Shown here: one piece after another, positions 24,945-38,271 of the stretch | Layout: every line of letters begins with the position of its first letter | Numbering within the stretch: the first letter of the stretch is position 1 | Assembly (NCBI GenBank): GCA_026413225.1 | Contig: CM048591.1 | Span: 6,711,001-6,775,000, forward strand | Source of the DNA: Otis tarda | Lineage: Eukaryota > Chordata > Aves > Otidiformes > Otididae | DNA: 64,000 bases | Direction: 5' to 3' | Translations under genes and position numbers: made by a program | The notes under the pieces: model-generated | Told to the model about the DNA's origin: nothing | What the model saw: the letters and a program-made list of their open reading frames with translations, nothing else | Databases searched by the model: none

Positions 24945-25899
24945 TAAAGTACTCTCTTTATTTTACTTTTTCTTTTTGTATTTAAGTAGTGTTTGGTGGC
25001 TTAAAAACTTGACATCAACAAGTTTTTATTCTTGAATTATCTATGTGATGTATGGAGGGCACCCTAACTTCGTTGAATGGTAGGGTACAAGACCAAGAGA
25101 CTTAGTTAATGTAGTTGTGATTTTGCCAGTGCATAGTTATATGTATATGTGCATAGTTATATGCAATATAGATGTTTATTAAATATATGTAATATATACA
25201 TTATGCACTCAGACATTATTTATATATATACATGTGTACATATACATAACTTCTGAACTTTTCAGGCAAGGGGAAAAGAGAGAGGAAGAGGCATGCTTTC
25301 CTGTGGCAGTGTTTAGTTCCAAAATGAAATATCTCAGTGTTTGGAAATTAGACACAATCACTAGTATTACATCTCCGTGTAGCATTCAGGACTATAGTTT
25401 TTTTTACTAACCTGAGGAACTAAGATGGAATAAAGGGAGGGTGGATTTGTCTCTCATGTTTCCAGAAATTACCTCCTGTTCTTTCTCCTCCAAATGGAGG
25501 CCTAGCAAATGTGACACTTCATAGGCAGCTGTTCTGAAGAGAATCAGAATATAACTACTTCTTCTCAGGCTAGCAGGCACCAAGTAAGCATTTGCAGAGC
25601 TTGTCAGGAAAACTGGAGCACTGGGAAATCACATTTAAATATCCTTTTGCTTCTCTCCTAAATATGTGGCTAATGGCTACTGGGTACTCTGTGGCATATG
25701 TCTGTCGAGGTCAGGAAGTGTGTATACCCATAAATGCTACAACTGTAGTCTTCAAATTTATTTTTGGTGAATTATTCTTTATGGCTATGAGTCTCAAGAT
25801 GTCAGGGACAGGTAATGGACTGTGAACCTTTTGCAAATCTGAGCTACTGCTGGTGATATGAGCCCTGATATCTGAAGATACTTACTTTTCAGTTTATAT

Positions 25900-26175
25900 T
25901 TCAGATCCTTCTCTACACCCATCAGTCCCACCATTGCAGCAGGAATAAAATGGGATAATGACTCTATTCCAGGGCATTAATGGGCAGAACATGTTTGCAA
26001 TGTGTTTAGCTGCCATCAATATTAATGCACTCATTTGAGGGGCAATAAATTGATAGAGTGTGGCCTTATAATGCATAAAAATTGCATCAGCTTCAGAGCT
26101 GTAATGGAAAATTCCTCCGTGAATAGAAGTAATTGGGGAAGGGGCTTTTCCTAAAGTCATTTTACTTAGCACTTT
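25900..26175. promoter_or_regulatory. Candidate conserved non-coding element
   Basis: A non-repetitive island rich in homeodomain and POU/octamer-like words: GGCATTAATGGGC, AATATTAATGCAC, AATAAATTGATAG, ATAATGCATAAAAATTGCATC. The minus-strand frame of 92 codons across it looks like a by-product. The motif density and lack of simple repeats resemble developmental enhancers. By eye only. Confidence 0.35.
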
Positions 26176-29100
26176 GAATATTCAGCACTGGATAAGATCA
26201 ATCTTACTATCTTCCCTTAGGATCTCAGTGGGACAAAAACTTAGGGTTGTTATGATGCCATAAAAACGTTAAAAATAACAAGTGAATAAACAATTTTTGC
26301 TGTTTCAGAAAACATGATAAGTAGTTGCCTTCTGTAATGACCAAGTTAGAAATAAATAAACCATATTTATCCCCAGCTTTATTAGTCTGAGAAAATGACT
26401 GAATGATGTCCTAAAAAAAGAAAACAGTGCATTAAAACAATTATATACCTATTTATCCACCTATCCCTTCCTCTCACCTCCAGTCAAAAGGAGATGTCAG
26501 AACATCTTAGTGAGTTTTCACTTGGCTGTGCGTACTGGATATGATTGTCTACACTGTTGTTAGAAGTGTTCCTGGCTTAGTTTTGGTCTGAACCTACCAA
26601 TTACTTGGGGCACTCCCAAATAATTCCTGTTCATCTCTGATCATTAGCGATGGGTTAAAGACCCAACAGGTAGTTGGAAGGTGGCCATCCTCTTCTTAAG
26701 GCTGTGAGGATTAACAGCTTGAATGTGAGTCATTTTGTGCTTTTTTTTGCTTTTGTGACTGAACAGTCTCAGGGATTGATTTAATTTATAGCTATAAACA
26801 TAGCCATCAAAAACTTCTGTGACTGAGTCATTTAAGAGCTGGTAAAAACTCTCCCATATTTATTTACTTAATCTGGAAAGCATATATATGCCTTAGCAGG
26901 TTGACAACCCTATTTAAAAGAAAAAGAGATGTGTAGAGATTAGTGCACCAAATCATGTTTAAATGTATGTACAAGACAGACAGAAGGAAGATGCACTTTT
27001 GTGTATGCTAACACACGTCACTCATGACTTGTAACACCTCTTCTATTCCACACTCTTGAATAGGAGACCAATTGTGACAAATAGCACTTTGGTAAGATGA
27101 GAAGGCCTTGATGTGTGCCACAGAGGGATCACCAAAACAACATGGTGCTAGCAGATTCAGTCTCAGAATTAAAGCATAGCCAGTGTGAGACACAGATTTA
27201 TTTAAAGAACAGATGTAATAAAGCATAGAGTTAGGTAAAGTTACCAAAAAAAAATCAAAGCATCCACTGGGTTGACCTGCAGGCTCATTTAGTAATACCT
27301 GGCAGACACAGTCATAATCCAGACTGCAAACCACAAACAATAAATAGCAGACACTCCCTGCACTCCCCTCTCCCAAATGTATATGCCTCCTCATATCTTC
27401 TGATTGATTCCCCCTTCCCTCAGCACTATGCCGGCTGTGTCAGGGCTGAGGCCTGATCCAGCAAACCAGCCTGACAGAGAGAGGATGCGGCACTCAGCAG
27501 CCTGCTGAAATAGAGATGTAGAAAGCCAGATGACAAGAGCATGCTGAAAAACACTGTAGCCCATGGCTCCTCATTATCCTCATATCTATAACTCTACATC
27601 CTGACCTGGGGGGGATGCCTTAGGGTACCTCCTTACATATCCTGAGGTAAGAAATATCCAGCTAAGACTGAAAGGGAAATGCTGCACAACACCGACACTG
27701 AGAGCCACTGTGCCAATCTAGGAGGGGAACAGCTTTGCAGGTTGTTTTTTTTTTTTCCCCTTGGGTGTCTCTTGAAGGGCATGAGCATGATAATATAGAG
27801 TTTTTTCTCAATTTGGAACAGGCCACAACTAAGCCTTAAAAAGCTGTAGGCATGATGAAGATGAGGAGGAGGGTGATGATGGACCAGAGGGCCTGCATTG
27901 TGAAGAGGGGATGAGGAAAATGTGAAATACCTCCTAGTTAAGACACAGAAATTCTGAGAAAAGAGGTAGTAAACAGGGTAGAGAGTTTCTAAGCAATCCA
28001 TGAGAGCTGGGTGCTCATCCTCTGTCACTGCTCTCAGGGCCACTGTCAGTGTCTCTTGATTCCCTACTCCATGAAGCCATTACACCCATAGGCAACTTTA
28101 GGTCACCTTTACTAGTCATCTCTCACTAATACCAAAATTTGTATTGCAGTAACCCCTGGGCACTGTGCTCCTGACTCAGAATGTTTACGTATTTGGTGTT
28201 TTTTAGAGAAAACAGCAGAACCTGCCTTAAGCAGCTGGTGGGATCTGGGTTCACATCTCCCTCGTCACTTCTTAATTCCCAAGCACAGGCGCCAGTGATC
28301 AGCAGACGTCTCAACACAACTGTCAACTTCATGAGACCTGCTGCCTCCTTGTTTTCAGTTCACCAGGGCACCCCATCATGCTCACAGTGGCTCTGTGTGC
28401 TCTCAGTGGGGAAAGAGTGCTTTCTGTAGTCCAGGATGTAATCGTACTGAGGAAGGAGGGATAAAAAAGCAATGCAGTCAGCAGCAGGGGGGCTTTTCAA
28501 ACCCCAAAAGACCATGGATTCTTTTTCTCTTTCTTTCTTTAAATGCTTTCTCATTTACATTTAGAAAAATGACATATAGTAATTAGGTTCGCTAGTCTGC
28601 CAAAACTTTAAATAGGATCCTTTAAAAATAGCTTTTAAAATTTCAAGTCTTTTTTTTTTTTTTTTTCTCCCCAGAAGACGAACAATAGAACCAGTCTGCT
28701 TTTTTAACACTTTTTTAACAATAGTCATTTGGAAATGCAGGCTGAATGCTGACAGGTTTTGACTAGCGCAGAAAGTTTTGGAGCCTATTGTGGCACTTTC
28801 TGTCTCTTTTACTTTTTCCCCCTCCATCTCTCCCTTTTGCCTCTTTCTTTCACTCACCATTGACAATGTATGCATTCATAACTGAAGAAATTCTATTCTT
28901 AACGACTTAGAGTTGTATGAGTTCTCACTCTTGTTGGTGGTACAGTTGATGTTTCCGCAAACTAAACACATTTGACTGTTAATTTCCCATTGAAAGACAT
29001 CGGAAGGTTCCTGAAATTAATGGTGTAAGACAAGTTTACAAACTGGTAGGCTCTGATGTGAAAATTAGCGTGTCTCTGTTGCCGAGGCTAAGTACAGGAG

Positions 29101-29833
29101 GTTGGAATAGTGGTGAGTAGCATGCATACTCATAAAGCTCCTCAGCAAGGGAAAAAAAAAAAAAGCCAATATTTCAGAGACTTGGAAACTGCAAGGAAGA
29201 GAAGGAAAATATCAGAGTGTATGTAAGGAGGGAGAAGAGGAAAGCAGGTTTGTTGGCACTAAGAGGAAATTGCAGGACTTTTCAAGCAGAAACCTATTTT
29301 ACTGTGGGAAATCAACAGCTTTGTTAAGGACCAGCTATTGGCATCTTGCTCCTGTATAGTATGTGTTGAGCTCTGAGTAATGTTTGTGGGAAATCATAGA
29401 GATTTTTAAGGCAGTAAGTCACAGCACAACTTTAGTTACTTGAGCAAAACTACCAGAGTAAGAAATTCATAGAACCATGCAAGTTGAATCTTTCCTTCCA
29501 TCCTTGTAAATCAGGAGTAATTCAGATAAACCAGTGGAATATTCTGCTAGAGTAAAACAAGGCAATGCAAGAATAATTTGCCCTATTTCTTTTGAGGAAA
29601 AAAACTAGTCATTCATTTGCTCAGTAAGACACGCTTGAGATATGCAGGCAGCCATTATGGCTGTCATCTAAAAAAGTTCTTAAGTAGTGACTATGCTACA
29701 CAGTGTGTCACATGCAGTAATGAAAAGTCCTCATCCATACCCAGATTCTTCTAATTTTCTCTAGAAATCTCTGCTAATAGTGAGAAAAAAAAATGGCTTC
29801 TCTCCATCAATATTTTTCTACTATCAAGATCTT

Positions 29834-29871
29834 TGATGAAGGGATGCAAAACTGATGAAGGGACGTGAAAC
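29834..29871 (+). repeat. Two imperfect 19-bp direct repeats at a CR1 5' junction
   Basis: TGATGAAGGGATGCAAAAC (29834-29852) is followed directly by TGATGAAGGGACGTGAAAC (29853-29871), differing at 3 positions. The second unit runs into CR1 sequence that matches the copy at 16-18 kb from about 29861, so the pair straddles the junction. Confidence 0.85.
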
Positions 29872-32036
29872 TGATGGACAACCTTGGCTGCAGTGACCAT
29901 GACGCGGTGGAGTTCAAGATCCATGGGGCGGTGAGGAAACTGCACAGTAAGCTCTCTGCCCTAGATTTCAGGAAGGCGGACTTCAGTCTCTTCAGGAACC
30001 TCATGGGCAAAGTGCCATGGGAGGCGGCCCTGGAGGGAAGAGGGGCCCAGGAAAGTTGGTCCATATTTAAGGAGCACCTCCTCCAAGCTCAGCAGAGGTG
30101 CATCCCGAAGAAGAAGAAGTCGGGCAAAAAGGCCAGGAGGCCAGCGTGGATGAGCAAGGAGCTCCTGGACCAACTGAAAGTAAAGAAGGAAGCCTATAGA
30201 GGGTGGAAGCAGGGACAGGTAGCCTGGGAGGACTACCGAGTGGCTGTGCGAGCGGCCAGAGATAGGGTGAGGAAGGCTAAACCCCTGACGGAATCGAATC
30301 TGGCCAGGGATATAAAAAGTAACAAGAAAAGCTTTTACAGGTATGTAGGAGACAAAAGAAAATCCAAGGAGAATGTAGGCCCCCTCCGGAAAGTAACGGG
30401 TGTCGTGGTTACCCGGGATGTGGAGAAGGCTGAGGTACTCAATGACTTTTTTGCCTCAGTCTTCACCGATAAGGGCTCTTGTCTCCCCACCCAAGCTGTG
30501 GAAGGCACAGGCAGGGACTGTGAGGATGAAGAACTGCCCACAGTGCTCGAAGAGCAGGTTCGGGATCATCTGAGGAACTTAAAGGTGCACAAGTCCATGG
30601 GGCCTGATGAGATCCATCCGCGCGTCCTGAAGGAACTGGCGGATGAAGTTGCCAAGCCACTGGCCATCATATTTGAGAAATCGTGGCGGTCTGGTGAGGT
30701 CCCCGATGACTGGAAGAGAGGGAACATAACCCCCATTTTTAAACAAGGAAGACCTGGGCAACTACAGGCCGGTCAGCCTCACCTCTGTGCCTGGCAAGGT
30801 CATGAAGCAAGTTCTCCTGGAAACCATGCTAAGGCACATGGAGAGCAAGGAGGTAGTTGGTGAGAGCCAACATGGCTCCACCAAGGGCAGATCATGCCTG
30901 ACCAATTTGGTGGCCTTTTATGACAGGGTAACAGCATCGGTGGACAAGGGACGGGCAACAGATATCATCTGCCTGGACTTGTGCAAGGCATTTGACACTG
31001 TCCCGCACGACATCCTTCTCTCTCAACTAGAGAGGCATGGGTTTGATGGACGGACCACTCGGTGGATAAGGAGTTGGCTGGATGGCCACACTCAGAGAGT
31101 GGTGGTCAACGGCTCAATGTCCATGTGGAGACTGGTCACCAGTGGCGTCCCTCAGGGGTCCGTGTTGGGCCCGGCCCTGTTCAACATCTTTGTCGGCAAC
31201 ATGGACAGTGGGATAGAGTGCACCCTCAACAAGTTCGCCGATGACACCAAGCTGTGTGGTGCCGTCGACTCGCTGGAAGGGAGGGTGCCATCCAGAGGGA
31301 CCTTGACAGGCTGGAGAGGTGGGCCCGTGCCAACCTCATGAAGTTCAACCAGGCCAAGTGCAAGGTCCTGCACCTGGGTCGTGGCAATCCCAGGCACAAA
31401 TACAGGCTGGGCGGAGAATGGATTGAGAGCAGCCCTGAGGAGAAAGACTTGGGAGTGCTGGTGGACGAGAGGCTCAACATGAGTGGGCAATGCGCCCTTG
31501 TGGCCCAGAAGGCCAACCGCATCCTGGGCTGCATCAAGAGGAGCGTGGCCAGCAGGTCGAGGGAGGTGATTCTGCCCCTCTACTCTGCCCTGGTGAGACC
31601 TCACCTGGAGTACTGCGTCCAGTTCTGGAGTCCCCAACACAAGAAGGACATGGACCAGTTGGAAAGGGTCCAGAGGAGGGCCACAAAGATGATCAGAGGG
31701 CTGGAGCACCTCTCGTATGAGGACAGGCTGAGAGAGTTGGGGCTGTTCAGCCTGGAGAAGAGGAGGCTCCGGGGAGACCTGATAGCGGTCTTCCAGTACC
31801 TCAAGGGGGCCTATAGGAAAGGTGGGGAGAGGCTGTTCAGTAGGGCCTGTTGCGATAGGACAAGGGGTAATGGGTTTAAATTAGAAGGAGGTAGGTTTAG
31901 ATTAGATATTAGAAAAAAATTTTTTACAATGAGAGTTGTAGAGCACTGGAACAGGTTGCCCAGAGAGGTGGTGGATGCCCCATCCCTGGAAATGTTCAAG
32001 GCCAGGCTGGATGAGGCTCTGAGCAACCTGATCTAG
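29861..32036 (+). pseudogene. CR1 ORF2 remnant with two frameshifts
   Basis: The frame is open from 29865 with the end of the endonuclease (SDHDAVEF) and the linker, up to about 30743. There an 8-base deletion, relative to the copy at 16-18 kb, shifts the frame. The second frame (30787-31341) covers the core of the reverse transcriptase, including YLDL changed to [12 protein letters not shown] and FADD (31234-31245, both Asp kept). A single-base loss near 31286 shifts back to the first frame, which runs to the TAG at 32034-32036. Apart from these two lesions the coding sequence is well preserved, so the inactivation is recent. The N-terminal endonuclease is missing as well. Confidence 0.92.
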
Positions 32037-32131
32037 TCAGGGATGTCCCTGCTTCTTGCAGGGGGGTTGGACTAGATGACCTTTGAAGGTCCCTTCCAAC
32101 TCTAACCATTCTATGATTCTATGATTCTATG
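29861..32131 (+). mobile_element. CR1 LINE, 5'-truncated, young
   Basis: A 2.27-kb CR1 on the plus strand beginning near GGACGTGAAACTGATGG and ending in the octamer repeats ATTCTATG at about 32108-32131. Sequence and retained CpG sites are very close to the copy at 16066-18818, so both belong to one young subfamily. ORF1, the 5' UTR and most of the endonuclease are absent. No target duplication is evident. Confidence 0.95.
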
Positions 32132-33359
32132 AAAACACAATGTATTCCAATTTATTTTATTCCATTCCATTCCTTACACCAGAATCAACCCATATTACAT
32201 GAGAGGATTATTTTGTATTTTTATTTTAAAATCATGCCATTTTTAGCTACAGATAATATATCTTGTTGTAGACTTTGTTATCTTATTAACTAATGCTAAA
32301 TGCATTTTCAAATTATGCTTTTTTTTTTTTCACTGAGGTAAAGCCATTTTAAAAGAAAAATAAATCACGTTTAACTTGTCAAGTTTTTCAGTATGGACCA
32401 CATTAAATATACTTTTGCTCACTTGTAGGAAATAATAGTGTACTCTTACTGTTGTGAGGCACCTGGAAGACTTCTAGACTATGAAAGTATCAGGAAATAA
32501 TTAAGGCATTTAATATATTACCCAAAAGTTTTTATGTGATGGTGGGAAAAGTAATTACTATTTCACTGTCCTGTCCTCCTTTTGGATGACATGCCTATCA
32601 CCAGTATTTTCTACAAGCTATAGGCTGAATTGACATCCCAAACACAGGTGACCACAATTTTATATCCTACATTTATATTTTGCATCTGTGCAAAACCAAC
32701 AAATAAAAAAAAAATACCACTACGATTTGTCCAGCTTTCCCTCCAGTGTATCCACTTCAAAAATATAATGTGTGAAGCTGTTTTTCTACCACACAGAGCG
32801 ACTTTTAAGTAAGTGATCTTGGAGTGGAATAATTCTTTATCTTGTTAAAACTTCAGAATAAACATAAGCAGGTGTAGAGTGTCAATGTCTATGTTGAAAT
32901 TTCATCAGGAAGTAAGAGATTAATTCAGGCTGTTTGGAAAAGTACCATGAGAGCTTTTACAACAACAAATGATCAGTGCTATTCTAGGTGGACTTATCTT
33001 AAAGGGACTTTTAATAGTAACATCTCCTATTTTTTTCAGAAGATGTGTTTTCTTGTTTGTATGTAAGTACTTTCACCCATCACTCATCCTCTTTGTCAAT
33101 ACCAATGATCACAAAGGGAAATACATAGATTAAAACTTCTGAGGTGAGTGTGTTTTTTTCTACTGTCTTTCTAGTGAACTGAGTCATGGATGAAACAGAA
33201 AAAAAAGATGAGATCAACTGAGAAACACATGTCCTATACAACAAGAACTAATTTAATAAGCAGCCTCTCCCTGCTAGTGGGCGATTAAACTAAATTGCCA
33301 GTCTAAACTTTTCTATGCTGCATTTCAAATGTCAACACATTACATTGCTATTCCTCTTA

Positions 33360-33910
33360 ATTTCTCACAAAGAAAATGCAAAATGAATTCATTATGCTGG
33401 AGTAAGTGGAAAAAATGATGAGTTTCTCCAGAAGAGTAGGCAATGGGGAGAGATTGGGCAAGGCGATTATATTGAGATATTTGAATAGCTGGCCATTAGC
33501 AAGAGGATCCCCATTACTTTGCTGATAATTATATCCTCTTCGCTATGACTTCCCAGTGGAATAATACAATGTTCCCAGTGCAGGAGATAATGAAAAATAC
33601 CATTCAGGTGGTACATATACGCCAAGAATAGTGTATTGTATTTCTTCCCTTCCCCCATCATGTAGGTTGCAATAGCACACACCTACGCGATGCGTTAATG
33701 CGTGTTTGGTTGTTCAGGGCCGTGTACAGGGCAAATAAATGTATTTTGAAAATGGAGCTGGCAGTGGAATATCATTCTCCCAGTATAATTATCTCCCGTG
33801 TTTAGTGGGCCCGGTGTATTCCTGAGTACATTTTTGTTAGCTATTATGTAAATTATTTTCAAAGCCCACCACACTGTAAAAATGAGGACTTTGGAAGGGA
33901 TCTTACAGAG
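33360..33910. promoter_or_regulatory. Candidate conserved non-coding element
   Basis: About 550 bases of non-repetitive, compositionally balanced sequence within AT-rich DNA. It has homeodomain-like TGATAATTAT and ATAATTATCT, a CpG-bearing palindromic block CGCGATGCGTTAATGCGTG near 33687-33706, and TGTAAATTATTTTC near 33847-33860. It looks like a deeply conserved vertebrate enhancer, but no alignment was available. Confidence 0.38.
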
Positions 33911-36900
33911 ATAAATTATTTCCCTTTTTAAAGAGAGAGTAGTGGTGGGAACTGGAGCTCTAAGTTCCTTCTAATTAATCTATCATTTTGCAGACATGTT
34001 TCTGTTCAGCAATCAAGGAAAATGAAACAAACAAACAAAAAAGGAAAGAAGGAGGGAAAATATAGCATGAGAAGAACACCCACTCATTTACACTAACAAT
34101 TTTTTTCCAAGTGATACATAAAATCTCATGTGTTATTGCTGCCTTATCACTTCTTGGCATTTTTATTGCTGTTCTATTTTCAGTTTGAGGGAATCTTGCT
34201 GTGTACTGTATATCTCTCTCTGATTCATTAATTTTCACAGAAAACTCAATTTGCATCAAAATACTTTGCTGTTTGGCTGTTGCTTTACGTATCTTGGGGT
34301 GGGCCTCATGGCTTGCATGAGAACTTTGTCTTCAAATTATTTACAAGAGGGGAGAAAAGCAATGCCATTGAAATTGCCCAAGTTTGCATACCATAAAAGG
34401 CAGTAAAATTGTGCTGTTAGTTCCTCCTGTGAAAGGCTTATATTGGACAACCCATGTAATTGGTTTGGTTTTGCTATGCTCTAGAATTTAATAAGAACCA
34501 TAAATGAATGTAGATGAAATTCAATAATGACCTGTGCCAACCAATTTTTCGGTGTACGTGTTCCCATAAAAAAAAAAAGAGTTTTAAACATTTAGAAATA
34601 ATACAAGAATAATTTTTAAAAAATATTGATATACATATAGAATTATTCCCTTGGATACTGTTAATGAATCTTATGAAGGAAGCTACTAAAAAGTTTTTTG
34701 GGCTGAATTACCTTCTTACTTATTGTACACTCACTCTGATAAAAATAGGAATGGTTTTAGTGAAGGAATAATAAATAATTGTTTCTTTTTTCTTTTGTTT
34801 TGAGGTTTGGTGAGGGAGCTGTTTGAGATACCAGAGCGGAACTGGATCACTTTCTGAGGTCTTAAATTCCACCTGTTACCCAATTAAATTCACTTCCTTT
34901 GGAAGGGAACTTTCCTCTGTAAAAATCAGTGTATTAGTGGATGGAAAAATCATCTCTAACTTGTCCAAATTTTTTTTCCACAAAGAATGTGAAAGGGAGG
35001 CAGAAGCCCCTGGCTGTCCTTATGCACATGGACATCTGTGTTGATAAAACTTTCGGAGGGGATGAACATCTGCAGTTTCTGCTGGTACTGTCAGATGTCT
35101 TGAGTATCCAGAATATATGAAAATCATGCCCTTTGGAATAGAAGTTGAAATGAGGATGTGGAAGCTTATCATTTATACAATAAATATTGAGAAAGGTAGC
35201 TACCAAATGCAACAACATTATAGCAGAGTTTCAAATAAATAGTTGTATGAGCACCTGCAATGAGCCAGTCCTGCTTCCTATGGTTTGTTGTATTGACTTT
35301 CATTACTCCTGTTCTGTGTCTTGTGCCACTTCACATTTTCTGTAATTCCTTTTCCCTCTTTTTTTTTATTTTAATTTTATCTTCCATTTTCTCAGCTGCT
35401 TTCCTTTTGATTAATTTTTTTTTCTTAATACTCTTTTTCCTCACATGGGTTCGTAGTTCTTTTGTGTATAGAAAAGTTTTAAGAACATAGTGAAACACAT
35501 TGCTGCTTTACTAATACTTGTTTCTTAGGGAATACTAATTGTATATGCTGTGTGCATGGACATTTTGTGTATGAATTGAGAACTTTGAATCCTAAGTTAA
35601 AATGATTGCTTGCTTCCACTTTTCTTCCTCTAGCAACTTGACATATGAGATGAAAAATAACCAGAAAGTTTTAATATTTGACTAAAATTGTGATCCCTAA
35701 TCTACCCCTTTACAGCAAGGACAGACAGGGCACTTCTGAATAAAGATTCTTGAATAATAGGCAAAAGCAATGCATTTTCCCATATTTCCCAATATTTATA
35801 TAGAACATGTGATCTGAAAATGTAAGTATTGTGCAAAGAACATTTCAGCTATTTGATAACCTTGGTGGCAACTAAGCAGATGTAACAGCTTATCACTTTT
35901 TGGAAAGAGTGAGCTTTTTCTGTCTGTAACACAAATTACAAATTACAATTAATATGCATACATGTCTTCCAAAGAGTATCAGCTTTTAGTGAGAACACAC
36001 AGAAAGAAAATCTGCTTCCATGCGTTATGTATAAATTAGATGGATGGATTAGATGGGTAGAAAGATTAGATAGAATATTATTTCATAATGGGTTTTATTT
36101 TTTATTTTATTAATATATGCTTAAATTAATGCTTAATGTTTCATTTCATTAGTGTTATGCCTAATGTTATTTCAATCAGTTTGGAGGGGAGTTTTTTGTG
36201 TTTTGTGTAACACAGCTTGAAAAGCTTGGACAGAATCATGGAAATGGAATAAATCTGTTAACGTCAATCTAATTGTGCAATCTACTCAGTGGTCTTGAAA
36301 ATCAATCAATACAAAATATGCTTTACATATTTCAATATGAATTTCCTCCTGTCACTCAGCAGTGGTTACTCACCATAAAAATGTATATTTTCAACAAAAA
36401 TATTACGAACTTTGAAGACTAGAAACTTATTCTGCAATCTGTATTCAAGAAAATAATTTTAGCTTGCCTTACAAATGACCTAGAGAGACCTCCTACTGAA
36501 AAGTGATGGTTTTCATTCTCCATCTTCAGTCAAATTTTAGCATCCTTCCTGAGGGAGCCAGCTGTCACTCGGTTAAGGGTTTAGAAATCTAGGCACTAGC
36601 CTACTTTTATTTCATCAAGACAGTTCAGATAATGTGGACACTTCCAAATAGCTATTAGAAGGACTTTTAGCTTCTGCTTGGTTATTAAGGCTGGAAATCA
36701 TCTGACTAAATGTAGACATCAGTGAGGTAGCCACATATTTTTTATCTTGTCACCCCAGCCAACGAGAGAAACAAGGTCATGATTAATCTTGTCCTTAACA
36801 AAATGTTCACAGTATATCAGATGAATTACTGTTCTTCTCCCTAAACTGTAATGGAGCCTACATGAATGGTTCAGAAGTAGACGTTCAGTGTAGAGATCTA

Positions 36901-38208
36901 AAAGTAAAGATGATGAATCACAAAAGAATTTTTTTTCTATAAGCTCTGAATAATTTATATTAGATTTCTTTAGACTATGTCAGACTAGTTATTTAAACAC
37001 TCTTTAAGCCTGTTCTAGTCCGACTTTTGAATCAAAGACAAAACAGGGAGCTCTGAAGCGTCATTAATCTGACCCTGTGTGAGGCATCTGAGCTTATTTG
37101 TTGATTATTTATGTTTAATTTTGTAGCTTGGAGTATGATTCTGCTCATAGAAGTTTTTTCGGCCTAAAAGACATAGCTAAACTTAATATCTGTCTCTGTC
37201 CTTGTTGCATCATGGAACGTAGCCACCACTGTAATGGCCAAACCCTGTTTCACGTCTTTTGAAGACTTAAATCTTCAAAGATTTTTAAGGAGCTATTTAT
37301 ACATATACTTCAAAATCTTATGACATTGTACTACTCTTATATAATGCATGCCCAGCCTTGTTTTTTGACTAATATATGAAAAGCTTTGTGTCTCTTGACA
37401 CCTGATCTTCCCTTTCTTGGAAGCCCATTCTTTGCATTCCAGATCTGTGCCTTCATATCAATTAGGTAGTTCTGCATTAGATATATGATATATACTGTAA
37501 TACCATCACTATATCATCTGTACATGAGTCATTTTTCACGTCAGTCAAAAGATCAGCCAATTATGTCACTACTACCAAGTTCCCCAATCATAAAAAAGAA
37601 AGCACACTAGAGTTCCTATGCAACACAGTGAATCACCAACATTGCAGTTTCCACCTTGAGAGTAACAGGAAAAATATCCCAAGTGCCATCAACTTATGAA
37701 GCCATCCAAGAAAATAATATCTATCTTTAATTTGAAGTGATACAAATGGAGTTAAGGGTAGCCCTTTCAGAACAGACCAGCTGTCTGCACATTTTGGTTC
37801 TCATTATTTAGCAACAAAATTTGAAAGGTACTTCAGAAAAAAGGTTTACACAAATGAGCAAAGAAAGAACTAGGGAAAGACCTGTCAACTTGTCCATCCT
37901 AGAAAAAGAATAAGCAAACAAAAAAAAAAAAAAGAAAAAAAAATCTCTCCTCATGTGCACAGAGTGATCATTATCAGGAGTTAAAAGACCACAAAAGTAA
38001 TTTTGAAAAGTAGGTCCTGGAAATTCAGTTTGTACAATCAATTCTTTATTTTTCCAGAGACATGTGAAAGGGGAAAGTCTATGAAGCAAGAGTCAGAAGG
38101 GGTCCCATCATACTTGTAAATGGGCGGAGATTTACTGCTCCTACTATGCATTTTACTGCTCTCTCAATCACAAATTTTGCATTACTGTTGTCTCTTATAT
38201 ATATATAT

Positions 38209-38271
38209 CTTTTCCCATTTTATATATGCCTTTTCCTATTTTATTTATGCCTTTTCCCATTTTATATATTC
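38209..38271 (+). repeat. 21-bp minisatellite, 3 copies
   Basis: CTTTTCCCATTTTATATATGC is repeated three times with a few differences (starts at 38209, 38230 and 38251), preceded by a TA run. Because 21 is a multiple of 3, it produces a repeating open frame that is not a gene. Confidence 0.88.

Larger units (their letters stand above)
23011..29833. other. Unique AT-rich DNA between two CR1 copies
   Basis: About 6.8 kb without a recognised exon or transposon. It holds an A-rich block (24907-24944), AT-rich alternating tracts near 25130-25250 with a repeated GTGCATAGTTATATG word, a conserved-looking island at 25900-26175, and a T-run near 28651-28668. Frames of up to 136 codons (27633-28043 minus and 27008-27394 minus) look random. 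Confidence 0.55.
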
